Origin: Salarias fasciatus
Taxonomy: Eukaryota > Chordata > Actinopteri > Blenniiformes > Blenniidae
Direction: 5' to 3'
Length of the DNA stretch: 64,000 nucleotides
Assembly (NCBI RefSeq): GCF_902148845.1
Contig: NC_043755.1
Span: 13,882,896 to 13,946,895, forward strand
Positions 36,101 through 47,247 of this stretch are shown here, in pieces. The notes beneath the pieces are model-generated. The model searched no databases, was not told where the DNA came from, and saw only the letters and a program-made list of their open reading frames with translations. The first letter of the stretch is position 1. The number at the start of each line of letters is the position of its first letter. Both the position numbers and the translations under genes were made by a program.

Positions 36101-38414
36101 GCAGGAGATTGGATTCGGCTTTCTCATATTCATGTGACCCTCGTGAACTTCGGGATATTCATTCCCAGGCCCAGTGATTGCCTGCAGTTCAGCATCGTCA
36201 GAGCAATTTTTTTTTCTCTCGAGTGGAGCTTTTTCAGCAAAAGTGAGACAAAAAAAAAGCCCTCAGACCGTTTTCAGCCCTGCCTGTAGCTGTTACCACG
36301 TCTTCTCTGGAGAGATCGTTTGAAGCAATGACCGCTTTAATTTGAAAAGTCTTTATTTGTACTATATCCGTGTTGATGAGAGTGGACGGGAACGCCTGTG
36401 TGCTGCTTCCAGGCTGAGTTTCTCGTTCCTGATGTTTCATTGGTCATAAAGGGGAAACATGCTGCATTTTGCATCTTTAAACCGGCGTGTGTTTCAGTAG
36501 ACTGGAGTGGAGGACACAGTCACTGCTATTTTTTGATCCATACACCACAGAGATGCCTTACAGAGATTAATACACTCCTGATAATGTCGCTCAAGGTGTT
36601 GGTTGTCTTAAATAGATTTTTATTAAGGAGAAAAATATTTCACTTTGGAGTTTATGCTTTTATGTCTCTGAGAATCACTGCTGAAAGACTTTATTTTACT
36701 GTTTTATATGCACAGACAGACTAAACTGCGTTCTGTGAAGAGACAGTGATCACAGTGTGAATGACTGAATGAGAGTTAGATTGTAATATGATGTATATTT
36801 GCATGTTCAGGCGTCTCTGGTCCAGCGCGCCTGCTGTCTGGCACATCCTTGCAGTTCAGACAAGGAGCAGCAGAGGGAAACAAACTTAAGTCTTCCAACC
36901 AACTCAACCATTCCCATGAAGAATCAGCTGGTCTTTCGACTTCTTGCATCTCTCTAAGTAGCAGAAATTTATTTTTTTAAGTGAGTGAAGTGTGTCCCCG
37001 TGTGCTTTAGAGTCACAGCAAGCGCTTGAAGGACGGAGAAGAGGCTCGACTCTCCGAGACGTCCAAACTTTTTGCTCTGACGTTCGGGTGACTAACATGA
37101 ACGGGATTTTTTTCTGATGAAGAAACTCTGTGGGCGGAGACACAATAAGTGACTGTACTCAGCAAGAGGGGGAGTTCACTAGAGATGCTTTGAGTGGGGG
37201 ACTTACTGAAAATGTTTATTTTTTTAATGAAAGAAACTTGTTTTTGGAGTTTCATGAAAGGACGTTCATCTTTTCTGCGCTGCTGCTGGTTTTATCTCGA
37301 CATCCTCTTCAACTGTTCAAATATCTTGGATCCCTCGATAAGAGGTCATGTCTGTTGCTGTTTTGATGCTTTACAGCCGTGGTTTGTCCCATGCTAGAAA
37401 ATATTTTTGGGTGAATGTTTTCACCTTATAAGATCTTGTTAGTTTTTTTTTTTTTTCCAATTGAAATTTAAAGAACAACTTTTGTCCTGCTGCTTAGATT
37501 CTTTGGAAATTAAATCTCAGTTGTTGTCATTGTTGCGGCACAAAAGCTCATCTTTACTTTTCTTTACACGTACAGTGAATTTAGTTTTAAAAACGTGTGT
37601 TAATGAAACAAATAGTTGATTTTCTCATGTCATCGTGATTAAAATCTCTCTGAAAACGGGCATTTCCATGATCACAGACTGTTTTCTGTTTCTTCAATCC
37701 ATTTTTAATACTCCCCAGAGGAGCCCTGCCCCGATCTTTAAAAACTACCACTGGTTTAAATAATTTCACAGTTTGAACCACTAGAAGCTCATTTTGTAAC
37801 TGAGTAAACAACTGGGGCCTAACAAGTAGGCTGTGAATTAGACTTGACTGTTTCATTACTGTTTACAAGAGAAAAATAGCAACCATGAGAGAGTTTTAAC
37901 CTTCACTGACGGACGTACTCTGTTACATAACTCGTTTTCCTCCTGTGAGGATCCAGTAATGCTCTTTCTGACTTGAGCAAGAAGGCAACAGGAGGCTCGT
38001 ATGATGACATACATGTTTATTCACATTATATAATAATAATAAAATGAGGTTTTAAGCAGCATAACTTTACATTTAGGTCTGAAAATAAAAGGTTGCCAAA
38101 CAAAACCCAGGAGGATTGTTCCTCAACATGAAAACCTTTTATTGTCCTGATGAGCGGATAAGACAGAAGTGAAAAAGTTAAGCTGTCCAGTGTTTACTGT
38201 GATGAATCTAAATTGCTGTAATGTAGGACTGAATAGCTTCTCAACATACTGTATCACAGCGGTCTCCCTGCTCTGGACCAACATCTGGAAAGCTTTAAAA
38301 GATGCAGCACATTATAGGTTTCCAATGCATTGCATGACTAATAGCTGTAAAAAAAAAAGCTGTGAACGTTCCTTTGAGCAAGCAGCAGGTGTCTATCAGG
38401 GGACCATCAGTCTC
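36101..38414. other. Convergent 3' region between cdcp1 and clec3b
   Basis: This stretch should hold the cdcp1 3' UTR (plus) and the clec3b 3' UTR (minus). Candidate plus signals are ATTAAA near 37512 and AATAAA near 38085; a minus signal is the complement of 38138-38143. No other gene was seen. The sequence is T-rich with a poly-T run near 37443. Confidence 0.55.
38138..38143 (-). terminator. Polyadenylation signal of clec3b
   Basis: TTTATT on the plus strand reads AATAAA on the minus strand, about 270 nt beyond the clec3b stop. It is the nearest canonical signal found. Confidence 0.5.
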
Positions 38415-39200
38415 TCAGATGATGTTGAACTCGCACACCGAGGCCTTCTCGGCCCTGCAGCTCTCGTCGAACCACTTGCCGTTGGCCGTGGTGGAGAGGA
38501 TGGCGCAGTTCTGGGCGCGGCCGCCGTCGGGCTGCAGGGTGATCTCCGTCTCCCAGTTCTTGAAGCGCACGCCGGCGCCCGACTGGTCCACCCACTGGCC
38601 CTCGGTCACCATGTCGTTGATGCCCAGCCAGATGTGCTCCTCGGGGCCGATGCTCTGCCGCACGTAGCTGTAGAGCTGGTCGTTCTCGTCCCCGGTGACC
38701 GGGGCGCCGAGCGTGCCCCCCTTGGCGATGCAGTCGTCGCTGGCCGCATGGAAGCTCTTCTTCACCGGGTCTGCAAGGAAACACTTCCCGAGGACCTTTG
38801 TGCCTCTCAGGCAAACTACAAGGGAATTTTTACAGATTACTTGTTATTTTGGGTCTACATCAATATAAAGTTAAGAAAACCTGAATAAGTTAGTGGACTA
38901 TTATCTTCTTGAACATCATTTCTGAATAATACCTGTCTGCAAAGCTTGCTGCTCTTTCAATAAATTCAACTCTTGAAAAATGTCTTGAACCTGTTTCTTC
39001 AGTTCCTCGATAGCAGCATTGGTGGTGGAATCTGTTTGGAAAAGCACGGGAGATAGAAATGAGCCCAGACACTGGGTTTAGGTGCTGGTCTCCGTCAGGT
39101 TCCTACCTTTCTTGCCATTCCTCTTCTTGGGGGTCTGCTGCAGCGAGCAGTGTGTCAGCAGGAGAAAGCAGAGCGCCATCCACATGCCTCTGACCTCCAT
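38415..39200 (-). CDS. clec3b: Tetranectin (C-type lectin domain family 3 member B), 3 exons
   Basis: Secreted trimeric lectin-like protein that in mammals binds plasminogen kringle 4. Exons in transcript order are 39200-39107, 39031-38933 and 38815-38415, giving 197 residues (human 202). Exon 1 encodes a signal peptide (MEVRGMWMALCFLLLTHCSL) and a lysine-rich stretch. Exon 2 is the trimerising coiled coil ending LLKEQQALQT, identical to human over that end. Exon 3 begins with VCLRGTKV and carries the lectin domain: GGTLGAPVTGDEND, WLGINDMVTEGQWVD, NWETEITLQPDGG and NGKWFDESC. QPD is the motif of calcium site 2. Two residues differ from human at the kringle/calcium site (Lys148 is Arg, Glu150 is Gln). 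The three-exon layout and position beside cdcp1 fit human CLEC3B better than CLEC3A. Confidence 0.95.
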
Positions 39201-40915
39201 TATATTCATTAAAGTCAAGTCCTACGAGTCCACGGCGGAGAGACTGTTTTCCGTGCAGCAGCTCTTGCAGCTCGGAGTCCTTCCCAGACTGTTGTGTTTT
39301 ACAGAGTCGGAGTGAGAGGCACGGCAGCTAAATGAGGAAATCTTATCTCAGAGAACAAATGCTTCACAGATGTCTAACAGCTCTGGACAGGCTGCAGGGA
39401 GACGGGCGGCGACAAGGCTTCTGTGGTGTTTAACAGGGTTCAGACAGGCATGACTTGAGCTCCCAACGTGTTTAAAAGTTAACGGTAAATCACTCAGGAG
39501 GGGGGGGGACTCGCCCGTTTCTCCCTTTGAGTCATTCATCAGAAATGAATCCATAAACACACGAAATCAAATACACACAGCGAACATGATGAACTGCCAT
39601 GTCCCAAACACTGGAGGTTACCTCCGTGTTACCTCTTTTCATTTCGAGGAGCCACAGGCTGAATGTCCCGGTTTCTCCCAGACTCCACATCTGGATCTCC
39701 TCAGCGAGCTGGGGAGGCACGGCTGACATTCGGAACACACTTACATAATGAATAAATACTGTTGTGTAATTACTTTTGCTGATGTTTTGTTTCACCAGAG
39801 TTTTGGTGGACTAAGCCAAACGTCTAAACGTCTGACTATTGCCTGAAAAACCTCACAGCGACACTAAGATCCACTGAAAATCTGCATAAACATGAACAAA
39901 TATGCCTGATTTAAAAAGAAAGTTCTAAACTCAGAGGTAGACAGATTGATGATTTATTAAAGCTAAGCTAAACAAAGGAGAAACAAATTTCTGTAGCAAA
40001 ACGGTATTTTTGAGTATTTTTTCACATACATGTAATTTTACTCATACTTTAATAAAAGTTTCAGTGTTACTGAGTCTGCTACTTGTACTACATGCTTCGT
40101 CACAATTAATAATCAAACTTTTATTGCCCATAAGTTTGTTCTTTTAACAATTCCTGTTTATTTCTGAAAGTTACCCTTTCCTACTGTGTGTATGAAATAC
40201 ACAATACATACTTCAATAGTATGAAAAACAATACTGCAGCATTGTCTGAATAAAGAATCCGCAACCTGCAGCATAAACTTTTTTTTTTTTTTTTTTATCA
40301 GATTTTCATTTTGTTATATCTGCACATTTTGGAAAGTAGAATTATCTCCCGGTTGAAAACATAAAAAAAATATATATATATTTTTAAAAATAATTACAAA
40401 GGGTGAAATTATTAGTATGGCTGAAATTACCTCTAAAAAATGGGGCAAAGGTAAAGAGCTAAAGAAGTTAAGTCAAAAAAGAAAAATACAATTTGATAAA
40501 ACAGCTTAAATACATAAAGAAATAATAAAACGCTGACCATGCTTATGGAAATTAATCACATAAGACACAGTTTCACGAAAACTATCAAAACTATACAGTT
40601 TCATAAACAGTGTTATCCTACATTAGTATAAGACGGTCTGGCAGTAATAGCTGTGACTATTCCTTTCATGTTTGGCAAATAAAAAAACAGCAATAAGACA
40701 ATTAAGACAAAGAGACAAAAGAGATTAAATTTAATCTATATTTTTGAAATACAATATTTACAAAATAAATAAACAGTGAAGCAGGTTTTCTTAGTAGTCT
40801 ACTCTCATAACAAACATTCACTGAAAATTGAAAATAAGTTATTTATAATGTACAAAAGTTCAGGCAAAGGCAAAGGCAGCTTGTACAGAGTCTCTATATA
40901 TATAACACACGCGCA

Positions 40916-40973
<58 letters not shown>

Positions 40974-41632
40974 CACACGCACGCACGCACATACACACAA
41001 TGCCCATTGGTGCTGTTTTTCCCAGTCAGTTATAAAAAGTTGAGACAGTGCAAGGGTCACAATTCAGTTTTCACTTAGATGCATAGTTAATAGTTAAGTC
41101 AAGTGAATTAGCTACCATCAGTCAGATTTGCATTACCTTCAGGAAGAAAACAACGGTGGTGTGTACGACTGAGATCTGGAAGGTATTTATGGATTTAGGA
41201 CTAAGTGATTCTGTTTTGATCTGCTCAACGCTCTGCTGCAACACCGAGGATCAATCTCGTCTTGAATACTCCCTCATACTGCAGGGTTCTCCACCCATGT
41301 GCTTCATGCAATTGTTCACTGCTCACTCTATGACTGAACACTTTTTTTTCAATTATAGCTTTGCGCAAACTCATCACCAAAAAGAGCCAATCTCATACTT
41401 CTTTCATCATTTCAAGGAAACACTTCCACAGTGCAAGAGAATCCAAAAAAACACCAAAGAAAAGAAAGTCAAAAACCACAGGAATGCACAAAAAACAACT
41501 GCAACCCAATAAAAACAAGAACACAAGAGAAAGGTAAGAATATACAGAAATAAATTAAGTGTGCTTCATGTTTTCGGCGAGTCTCCTTTAAGCGGCGACG
41601 CTGATGTTGACTCTGCAGGGAGTCCGGCTGGT
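39201..41632. other. Upstream region of clec3b and 3' flank of fez2
   Basis: No additional gene was found. The clec3b promoter should lie just right of 39200. The left part is mixed sequence; 39.9-40.8 kb is very AT-rich and probably belongs to the fez2 3' UTR or its flank. Minus-strand AATAAA candidates are the complements of 39953-39958 and 40120-40125. A long CA repeat lies at 40904-40998. Confidence 0.5.
40904..40998. repeat. Long CA/CG-interrupted microsatellite
   Basis: CA units with interspersed CGCA units run for about 95 bases. In a fez2 transcript extending this far it would form a UG tract in the 3' UTR. Confidence 0.9.
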
Positions 41633-44600
41633 CTACGTCGGGCAAAGCACTGGAGGAAGAGGAGAGATTTAACGTTGGGTTTGATGGAGCAGACGCAAAG
41701 TGCAAGGTGACACAAATAACAAGGTGAGGAGAGAAAGCAGAGGAAAAAATAAAGAGGAGAAATCAAAGACTGAATGGAAAATAAACCTGCTGCAAGGTAA
41801 CACCCGGAGAGGCGGTGAGTCTAAACACTGACAAGCACAAAAAAGAGTGCAGCTGCTCACTGTGCAGGACAGGGGAGGGGGGGCAGTGAGGAGGAGTGAG
41901 GGGGTCAGACTGCACTACAGCTGGACGGTGGAGGAGGAGCGCCCCCCTGCTGTGAGTGACAACACTACACCGGTGGAGACCACACCATACAAACCTGCGT
42001 CCAGGCTTCACACCACAGCTAGGCGATGTAAGGCAGTGAGAAATTAGACAGAGCACAGCATGAGGAGTCCAGAAGGACTGAATAAAGGAGTGGAGACAGA
42101 GTGTGAAACGTGAAAGAAAGCACAAAAAGAAGTTGATTATCGCTGCACGTGGAGTTTTTTTGTGTCCTTGCAGGGTGAAAGGCAGTTTGCTGGTAAAATG
42201 AGTTGATAAATATAATCTCATAAGCCTCTGCTAAACCTGCGTTCTCAAATCCTGGAGAGTTAAATTCCTCCCTGCGTCGGCGCATCGCATTCAAATGATT
42301 CTCACAACTCATACAGAGCTGGTTATATGAGTCAGGCGTGTTGGAGCCTCCTGTGGAGAAATAAGATCTCAGACCAGGAGCTTTCACAGCTCCAATTCAC
42401 CAAAACACTTCTTTCCCTCTAACCGTTACAGTTATCTAGTTAAATGTCAGGTTTATTACTGTTTTTCTACATCACAATTTATTATTTTTATTATATCTGA
42501 TTGCATATAAATAGAAAGAGTTGTGGTTTTCGTTACATGTTTGCAACCTTCCCTACTCTAAAAATGCTTTTCAATAAAACCAGGCATATTTTATTCCTTC
42601 ACTTAAAAAAACAAAAACAAACAAAAAAAAAAAACCCAATTTCTTCTCAAAGAAATAAATAGGGAAAAAGGCAAGTTGTACAAGGGTAAATGGCCCTGAT
42701 ACTTTGAAACTCTATTAGGATTTTGACAGGATAAAAACCATCCGAGCTGATCACATTCACCTTCCAAACAATAAAGGGATTCAATGAAAATTTGGAACAA
42801 AAATCTAATTTAGGAACGACCTTGAATGTATCTTCATGAACTGATTTCAGAGGTGGTTCAAATACGATAATAGGCAAACGCAATTAATGAAATTGGCAAA
42901 TTAGGCCAGAAAAATGAGAGCAAAGGGATGCTCATACTGGCAGAATTGTCTGAACAGAGATCGATGGACGCTTCACATTTATGAGCTCAGTTTGTCACAG
43001 ACACTCCAAAAGCCACTTGAAAAATTTGTGGATTACAGTAAAAAAAGGTTGTAATAAGTTTAGTCGTGGTCCTTTGAGGTTACACCATCAGCACAGATCC
43101 CGACAGACGACCTTTATTGATCTTGTGGCTTCAGTGAAATGGGAACGGCGGTGCTGACACACTGCCTGCGTAGCGAGGCACGGATGTTGAGAGAGTCTCA
43201 GCCAGAGGGGGAAGCGCTCACCTTTGAGGATGTAGTCTGTCAGGAGGCTGGGCACCTTGTCGCTGTCGTCTCTCATTGCATGTAAAACTGCAAAGTGAAT
43301 TATTCCGTCAGTAGGGACGATTTAAGAACAGAAAACAGCTCAAATGGCATGGTGTAGATGAAGAGGCTCACTCTTGGTCAGGATCTGGAGGTCTTCAATG
43401 GAAGGGGGGTGTCCTTTCTTCTCATAAGGAATGACTGTGGTCAAATACTGCAGATCGACAAAAGAAGTCAGGGAAAGTGGAGAAACTAAACAACAGATGC
43501 GTCAAAGTTGAAGAAAAGCAAACAATCTGATTCTGATTGTGGTTCAGAGGAAACAGATGAAGGAGGAGGAGGGAAGTGACCTGTCTTTCACTGCACCCGC
43601 TCCCAAAGGTCTGCCTGAAGCTGTTCTGAATAACGGAGGAGAGACCCTCCATGCTGAAGCGCTACAGAGGAAGGAAGAAAGGTGAAGAAACACAAGAGAA
43701 GAGGGGAGATCACCAAAGAAGGAAAAAGCTTTCAGGAAGATCTGATTGGCTTAAAAGTTGAAAAAGTCTTTCAGCCATGACTGGATGTGAAGCACTGACC
43801 GATCCCAGAGTTTTCTCAGCGATTCCCTGCGACGCTCCGGCCCCGCCTTTCAGCTTCTTCTTCTTCTTCAGCGACTCGCGGTGCTCCTTCTGCCGGTTCT
43901 GCACGTCGATGAGCGCCGAGATGAAGCAGTTCTTCACCTCCTTCTCGAAGTCCAGCTCGTCCCGGAGAGCCAGCTGCTGCACCAGCTCCTCCGAGAACCT
44001 CCGGATGCTGGTCTCAGTGTCCTCCAGACGCACGTTCAGCTCCGCCACGCTCAGGCTCCTCACTCCTGGAGCAAGGAGGAGAAGAAAGAAATGTGTATTA
44101 TTGAATAGACAGTGATGCTTAATCCCCTGGACTGTCCTGCCAGGAGTCCTAATCACATTTGTGTGCTAAAACAACGCTTTGAAGTGACTTCTTTCATCAT
44201 TTTGTATAAAAGCTAAATGATTTATTACAAGCCCCCTTTTCTGTTTTCTGGTTTTCTCCTCCAAACCCTGAGCAGCAGACACTCACTCTCCTCCAGTCCG
44301 GGGCTGCAGTTGTTCCGCTCGATGTCCAGCGACAGCATGGACAGGTCGGACTGGGAGGGGTTGTGCTCCGCCTCCGCGTCGGGGGAGTCCTGCATCATTT
44401 CTTCAATCTCCTCAATGACCTGCGGAGCATCAAGTCATCAGAGAGGCGGCGCTCAAAATAGCCGGCTGATGAAACCCAGATGGACGTGAGCCACGTTAAG
44501 CCGCCGCCCCGCTGCCCCGCATTTAAAAGCTCCTCTCGGCGCGGCTGCATCTGGGATGGACTGAAGATCCGTCTGAAGCGTTACAGTACCTGCTCCGCTG

Positions 44601-46052
44601 TGAAGAGAGGCTCCTCCGCCAGGCAGGAGACGATGATGGAGTGCATATCCAGCTGCTCCCTCAGCTCCTCGTCGTCCGACGGCTCCGTGGCGACGTCGGG
44701 GTTTGTCTAGCCGGCAAGCCAACAGGAGGAGGGGGGATTTAATCAGAGCGCTAAACCCCGACACAATGAATATGTGAGATTTGTGCAAGGGAAGGGCGCA
44801 GAGATTTGGCGGGTGAGGAAGAGGAGCAGGGGATGATGGGAAAGTGGGGCAGAGCCGGGATGGGCGGTGGCGTCACTCACAGGTTGCTTTTCCTGGTGGA
44901 TGGCCGGGACGTGCAGGGAGAAGGTTCGAGACCGCCGCCAGTCCACCGGCATCACGCGGCCGTAGTTACTGGTTAACGCGTTCCAGATTCTGTAAACACA
45001 ATAAGAGGTCAGTGACACACCTAGTCTACAAACATGCTGCTCTGTGAAGAAATCATCCAGGTTATTTTAGCAAAGACCCTGTTGTCACGTGGATTCCAGA
45101 GAAATACTTTTTAATATCATATCTAAAAATATAACAGGCAGATTAGACAGTGCTAATGCTGAGGTTAAAAGTATAATCCCAACAAGTTGGAAATGGCTTT
45201 GCGGACATCTGAAAGGATCACTGTAACTCCAACCAGTGGCTTTAACTCCGGATTCATGAATGACATATTTAGCCGATCGGCAACATTTATACTTTAATAT
45301 TCATAATGTGGAGCGGAAACCGTTTTTTTTTTCTTCTTTGGATCTTTCCCAGATTTTCTCTTAAGCCCTGATTCGATCTCTGATTTGTCAAAACATCACA
45401 GTAAAGCCAAACACTGGGGACACACACTCATGACTGTAACTTTGAAGCGTGTCTCGCTCTGTGTTTGCCCTGTGATGGACTGTTGACCTGTCCAGGGTGG
45501 ATTCTGCCACTGCCCTGCTGGGACAGGCTCCAGTCTCATTATCCTGAAGTCCAGATCTGCCAGACTCAGAGGAACCAAAAGCATCTCGCTCTCCTCTGAT
45601 CTCTAGTGATCCACAGGTTTAGACAGAATCTTTTCCAAGTTAGAAATGATCTATTCACTATGACTATTATTCTACAAATGCTGCTAAATCTAAATAGGAT
45701 ATATTTAAAGACACAATAAGTCCGATCATCGACACAGGTCAATTATTTCATGATAATAGAGATAAAATAAGCTTTAATGTAAAGAGTATGAACAAATGGC
45801 TAAGAAGTAATCACAAAACAGCAAATGTTAAAATTTTGACTATATGAATCAGCCAGTATTGGGTTTTAAAAGCCTTTTAGAGTCAGAGAGAGAAGGTTTA
45901 TCGATGCCTGAGTATCCAGCTCTCTTTTATGTTTGTATTTGTGGTGTCGGGTTTATTGGGATGCGGCTCCACAGCAACTGAATGAAATGTCCTGCAGCGG
46001 AGAACATGCATTTGATGACAGATGATGAGAGACATGTAGCCTGCGGACAGGC

Positions 46053-46084
<32 letters not shown>

Positions 46085-46449
46085 CACACACACACTCACT
46101 CGTCTTTCTCCAGCAGCGCGTCCTCGCTGATCGCGCTCACAGGCGCGATGCTGTCCGTCTTCACCTGGAAATTTTGGAAGCACAAAGATAATTTCTCATC
46201 GAAATCGTTCACCAGGTCCTCCATGGACCTGAACCCGGCGGCTCCCCCCGGGGAGAAGCTGCCGTCGGGGAGATCCTCCTCCTCATCCCCGTCCAGGAGC
46301 GGCCGCGGAGCCGCTTCCCCCCCGGCGGCGGCGGCGGCGGCGGCGGGGTAACCGCGGCCTTTCCCCGGCAGCTCGGCCGCCTCCGCCGCCGCGCTCAGGA
46401 CACCCAGGCTCGGCCAGTCCTCGTCGAAATGAGCGATGGGTGCAGCCAT
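41633..46449 (-). CDS. fez2: Fasciculation and elongation protein zeta 2 (9 coding exons)
   Basis: FEZ proteins link kinesin-1 to cargo and take part in axon growth and autophagy. Exons in transcript order are 46449-46100, 44989-44881, 44706-44590, 44419-44287, 44065-43800, 43661-43581, 43447-43372, 43287-43222 and 41649-41633, giving 404 residues. Exon 1 has an alanine run and then SMEDLVNDFDEKLSLCF. Later landmarks are IWNALTSNYGRVMPVDW, SDDEELREQLDMHSIIVSC, EEPLFTAEQVIEEIEEMMQ and the coiled coil ELVQQLALRDELDFEKEVKN. The C-terminus reads FSMEGLSSVIQNSFRQTFG, TVIPYEKKGHPPSIEDLQIL and VPSLLTDYILK. The VMPVDW and SDDEELREQLDMHSIIVSC blocks mark it as fez2 rather than fez1. The final coding exon is only 17 nt and completes ILKVLCPT. 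The ATG at 46449 is chosen by homology; the open frame extends upstream in GC-rich DNA. Confidence 0.95.
45460..45545 (+). repeat. Dispersed fish LINE/SINE 3' tail in fez2 intron 1
   Basis: GTGATGGACTGTTGACCTGT, CCAGGGTGGATTCTGCC and GGGACAGGCTCCAG match the tail family seen near 6660. This copy is antisense to fez2. Confidence 0.55.
46052..46096. repeat. CA microsatellite abutting the fez2 exon 1 donor
   Basis: CA units start within the donor region: in the transcript the intron opens gugagugagugugugugu and continues with UG repeats, with one short interruption. A UG tract at this position can be bound by TDP-43 or CELF proteins. Confidence 0.9.
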
Positions 46450-46620
46450 AGCCCGGAGCAGCCTAGAGTCCCCCGGTGGACGGCGGATGTGTCGGTGTGG
46501 GGCTGGCGGGCCTCCGCATCGCCTCCGTCTGCCGCTCACATCCAGCAGCGCGGCGAGGCGAGGCGGAGGCAGGCCGACTAGCGGCCATCCGCAGGATTAG
46601 AGCCCCGACCTGGCCCCGAC
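46230..46620. promoter_or_regulatory. CpG-rich region at the fez2 5' end
   Basis: Dense CpG dinucleotides cover exon 1 and extend upstream of the fez2 ATG, in contrast to the AT-rich DNA on both sides. A GCG run at 46323-46345 encodes the alanine stretch. This is the expected look of a CpG-island promoter. Confidence 0.65.
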
Positions 46621-47247
46621 ACAGTCCGCAGGAGGAGAAAACTGCCTGAAAACACAAAAAAAAAAAACAACTCTAAACACACATCTAAATGTCACGTAAA
46701 GTGGAAGAGTTTGGACAAATATTTATTTCTTCTTTGTGTAATGCTTCACTGCAATTCATTCTGACACAAAGTCCAAGCATACTTTTTTATTTTGTTACAA
46801 AACAGCCCATTTTTTGAGTTCATTATTGCTAGTATAAAAACATTTAAAAAGAAAATATCCTGTGAGAGGCTCTCAAACAATAAACAAAATACAGAATGTT
46901 CCATTTATTGGCTTATTATGCCTCCATTAAACATTAGCTGGGTGATTATTACAGCCTCTGTCGTGAAATATATTCAATCTCTAGAAGTTTTAATATTGCA
47001 AAACGCATGCAATAAAAATCAAAACTATCAATTAATTGAGAAGAATAATACCACTCTTGTGAAGTTTTAGGACAGCTACGTTTTAATTCAAACTGCTGAA
47101 GGAAGAGCGCCCTCTGGTGGGTGAAACGGAACTCCCAGCCCTCTCCTCGATAACAACCTGCTGTGTCGCTCATGGCAACACACTCCAAACAAACTTCAAA
47201 AAGGCAGGAAATCCCTCTGAACAGTTCTGACCTCCAACAGAGAAAAG
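46450..47247. promoter_or_regulatory. Head-to-head spacer between fez2 and ubxn11
   Basis: The start codons of fez2 (minus) and ubxn11 (plus) are about 800 nt apart. The fez2 side is CpG-rich, the middle (46.67-47.07 kb) is AT-rich, and the ubxn11 side is mixed. Any regulatory DNA for both genes must largely lie here, so a shared promoter is possible. Confidence 0.5.

Noticed and set aside
38169-38888. 239-codon plus-strand frame opposite clec3b
   Set aside because: It mirrors the lectin exon on the other strand; the clec3b reading has splice sites and strong homology.
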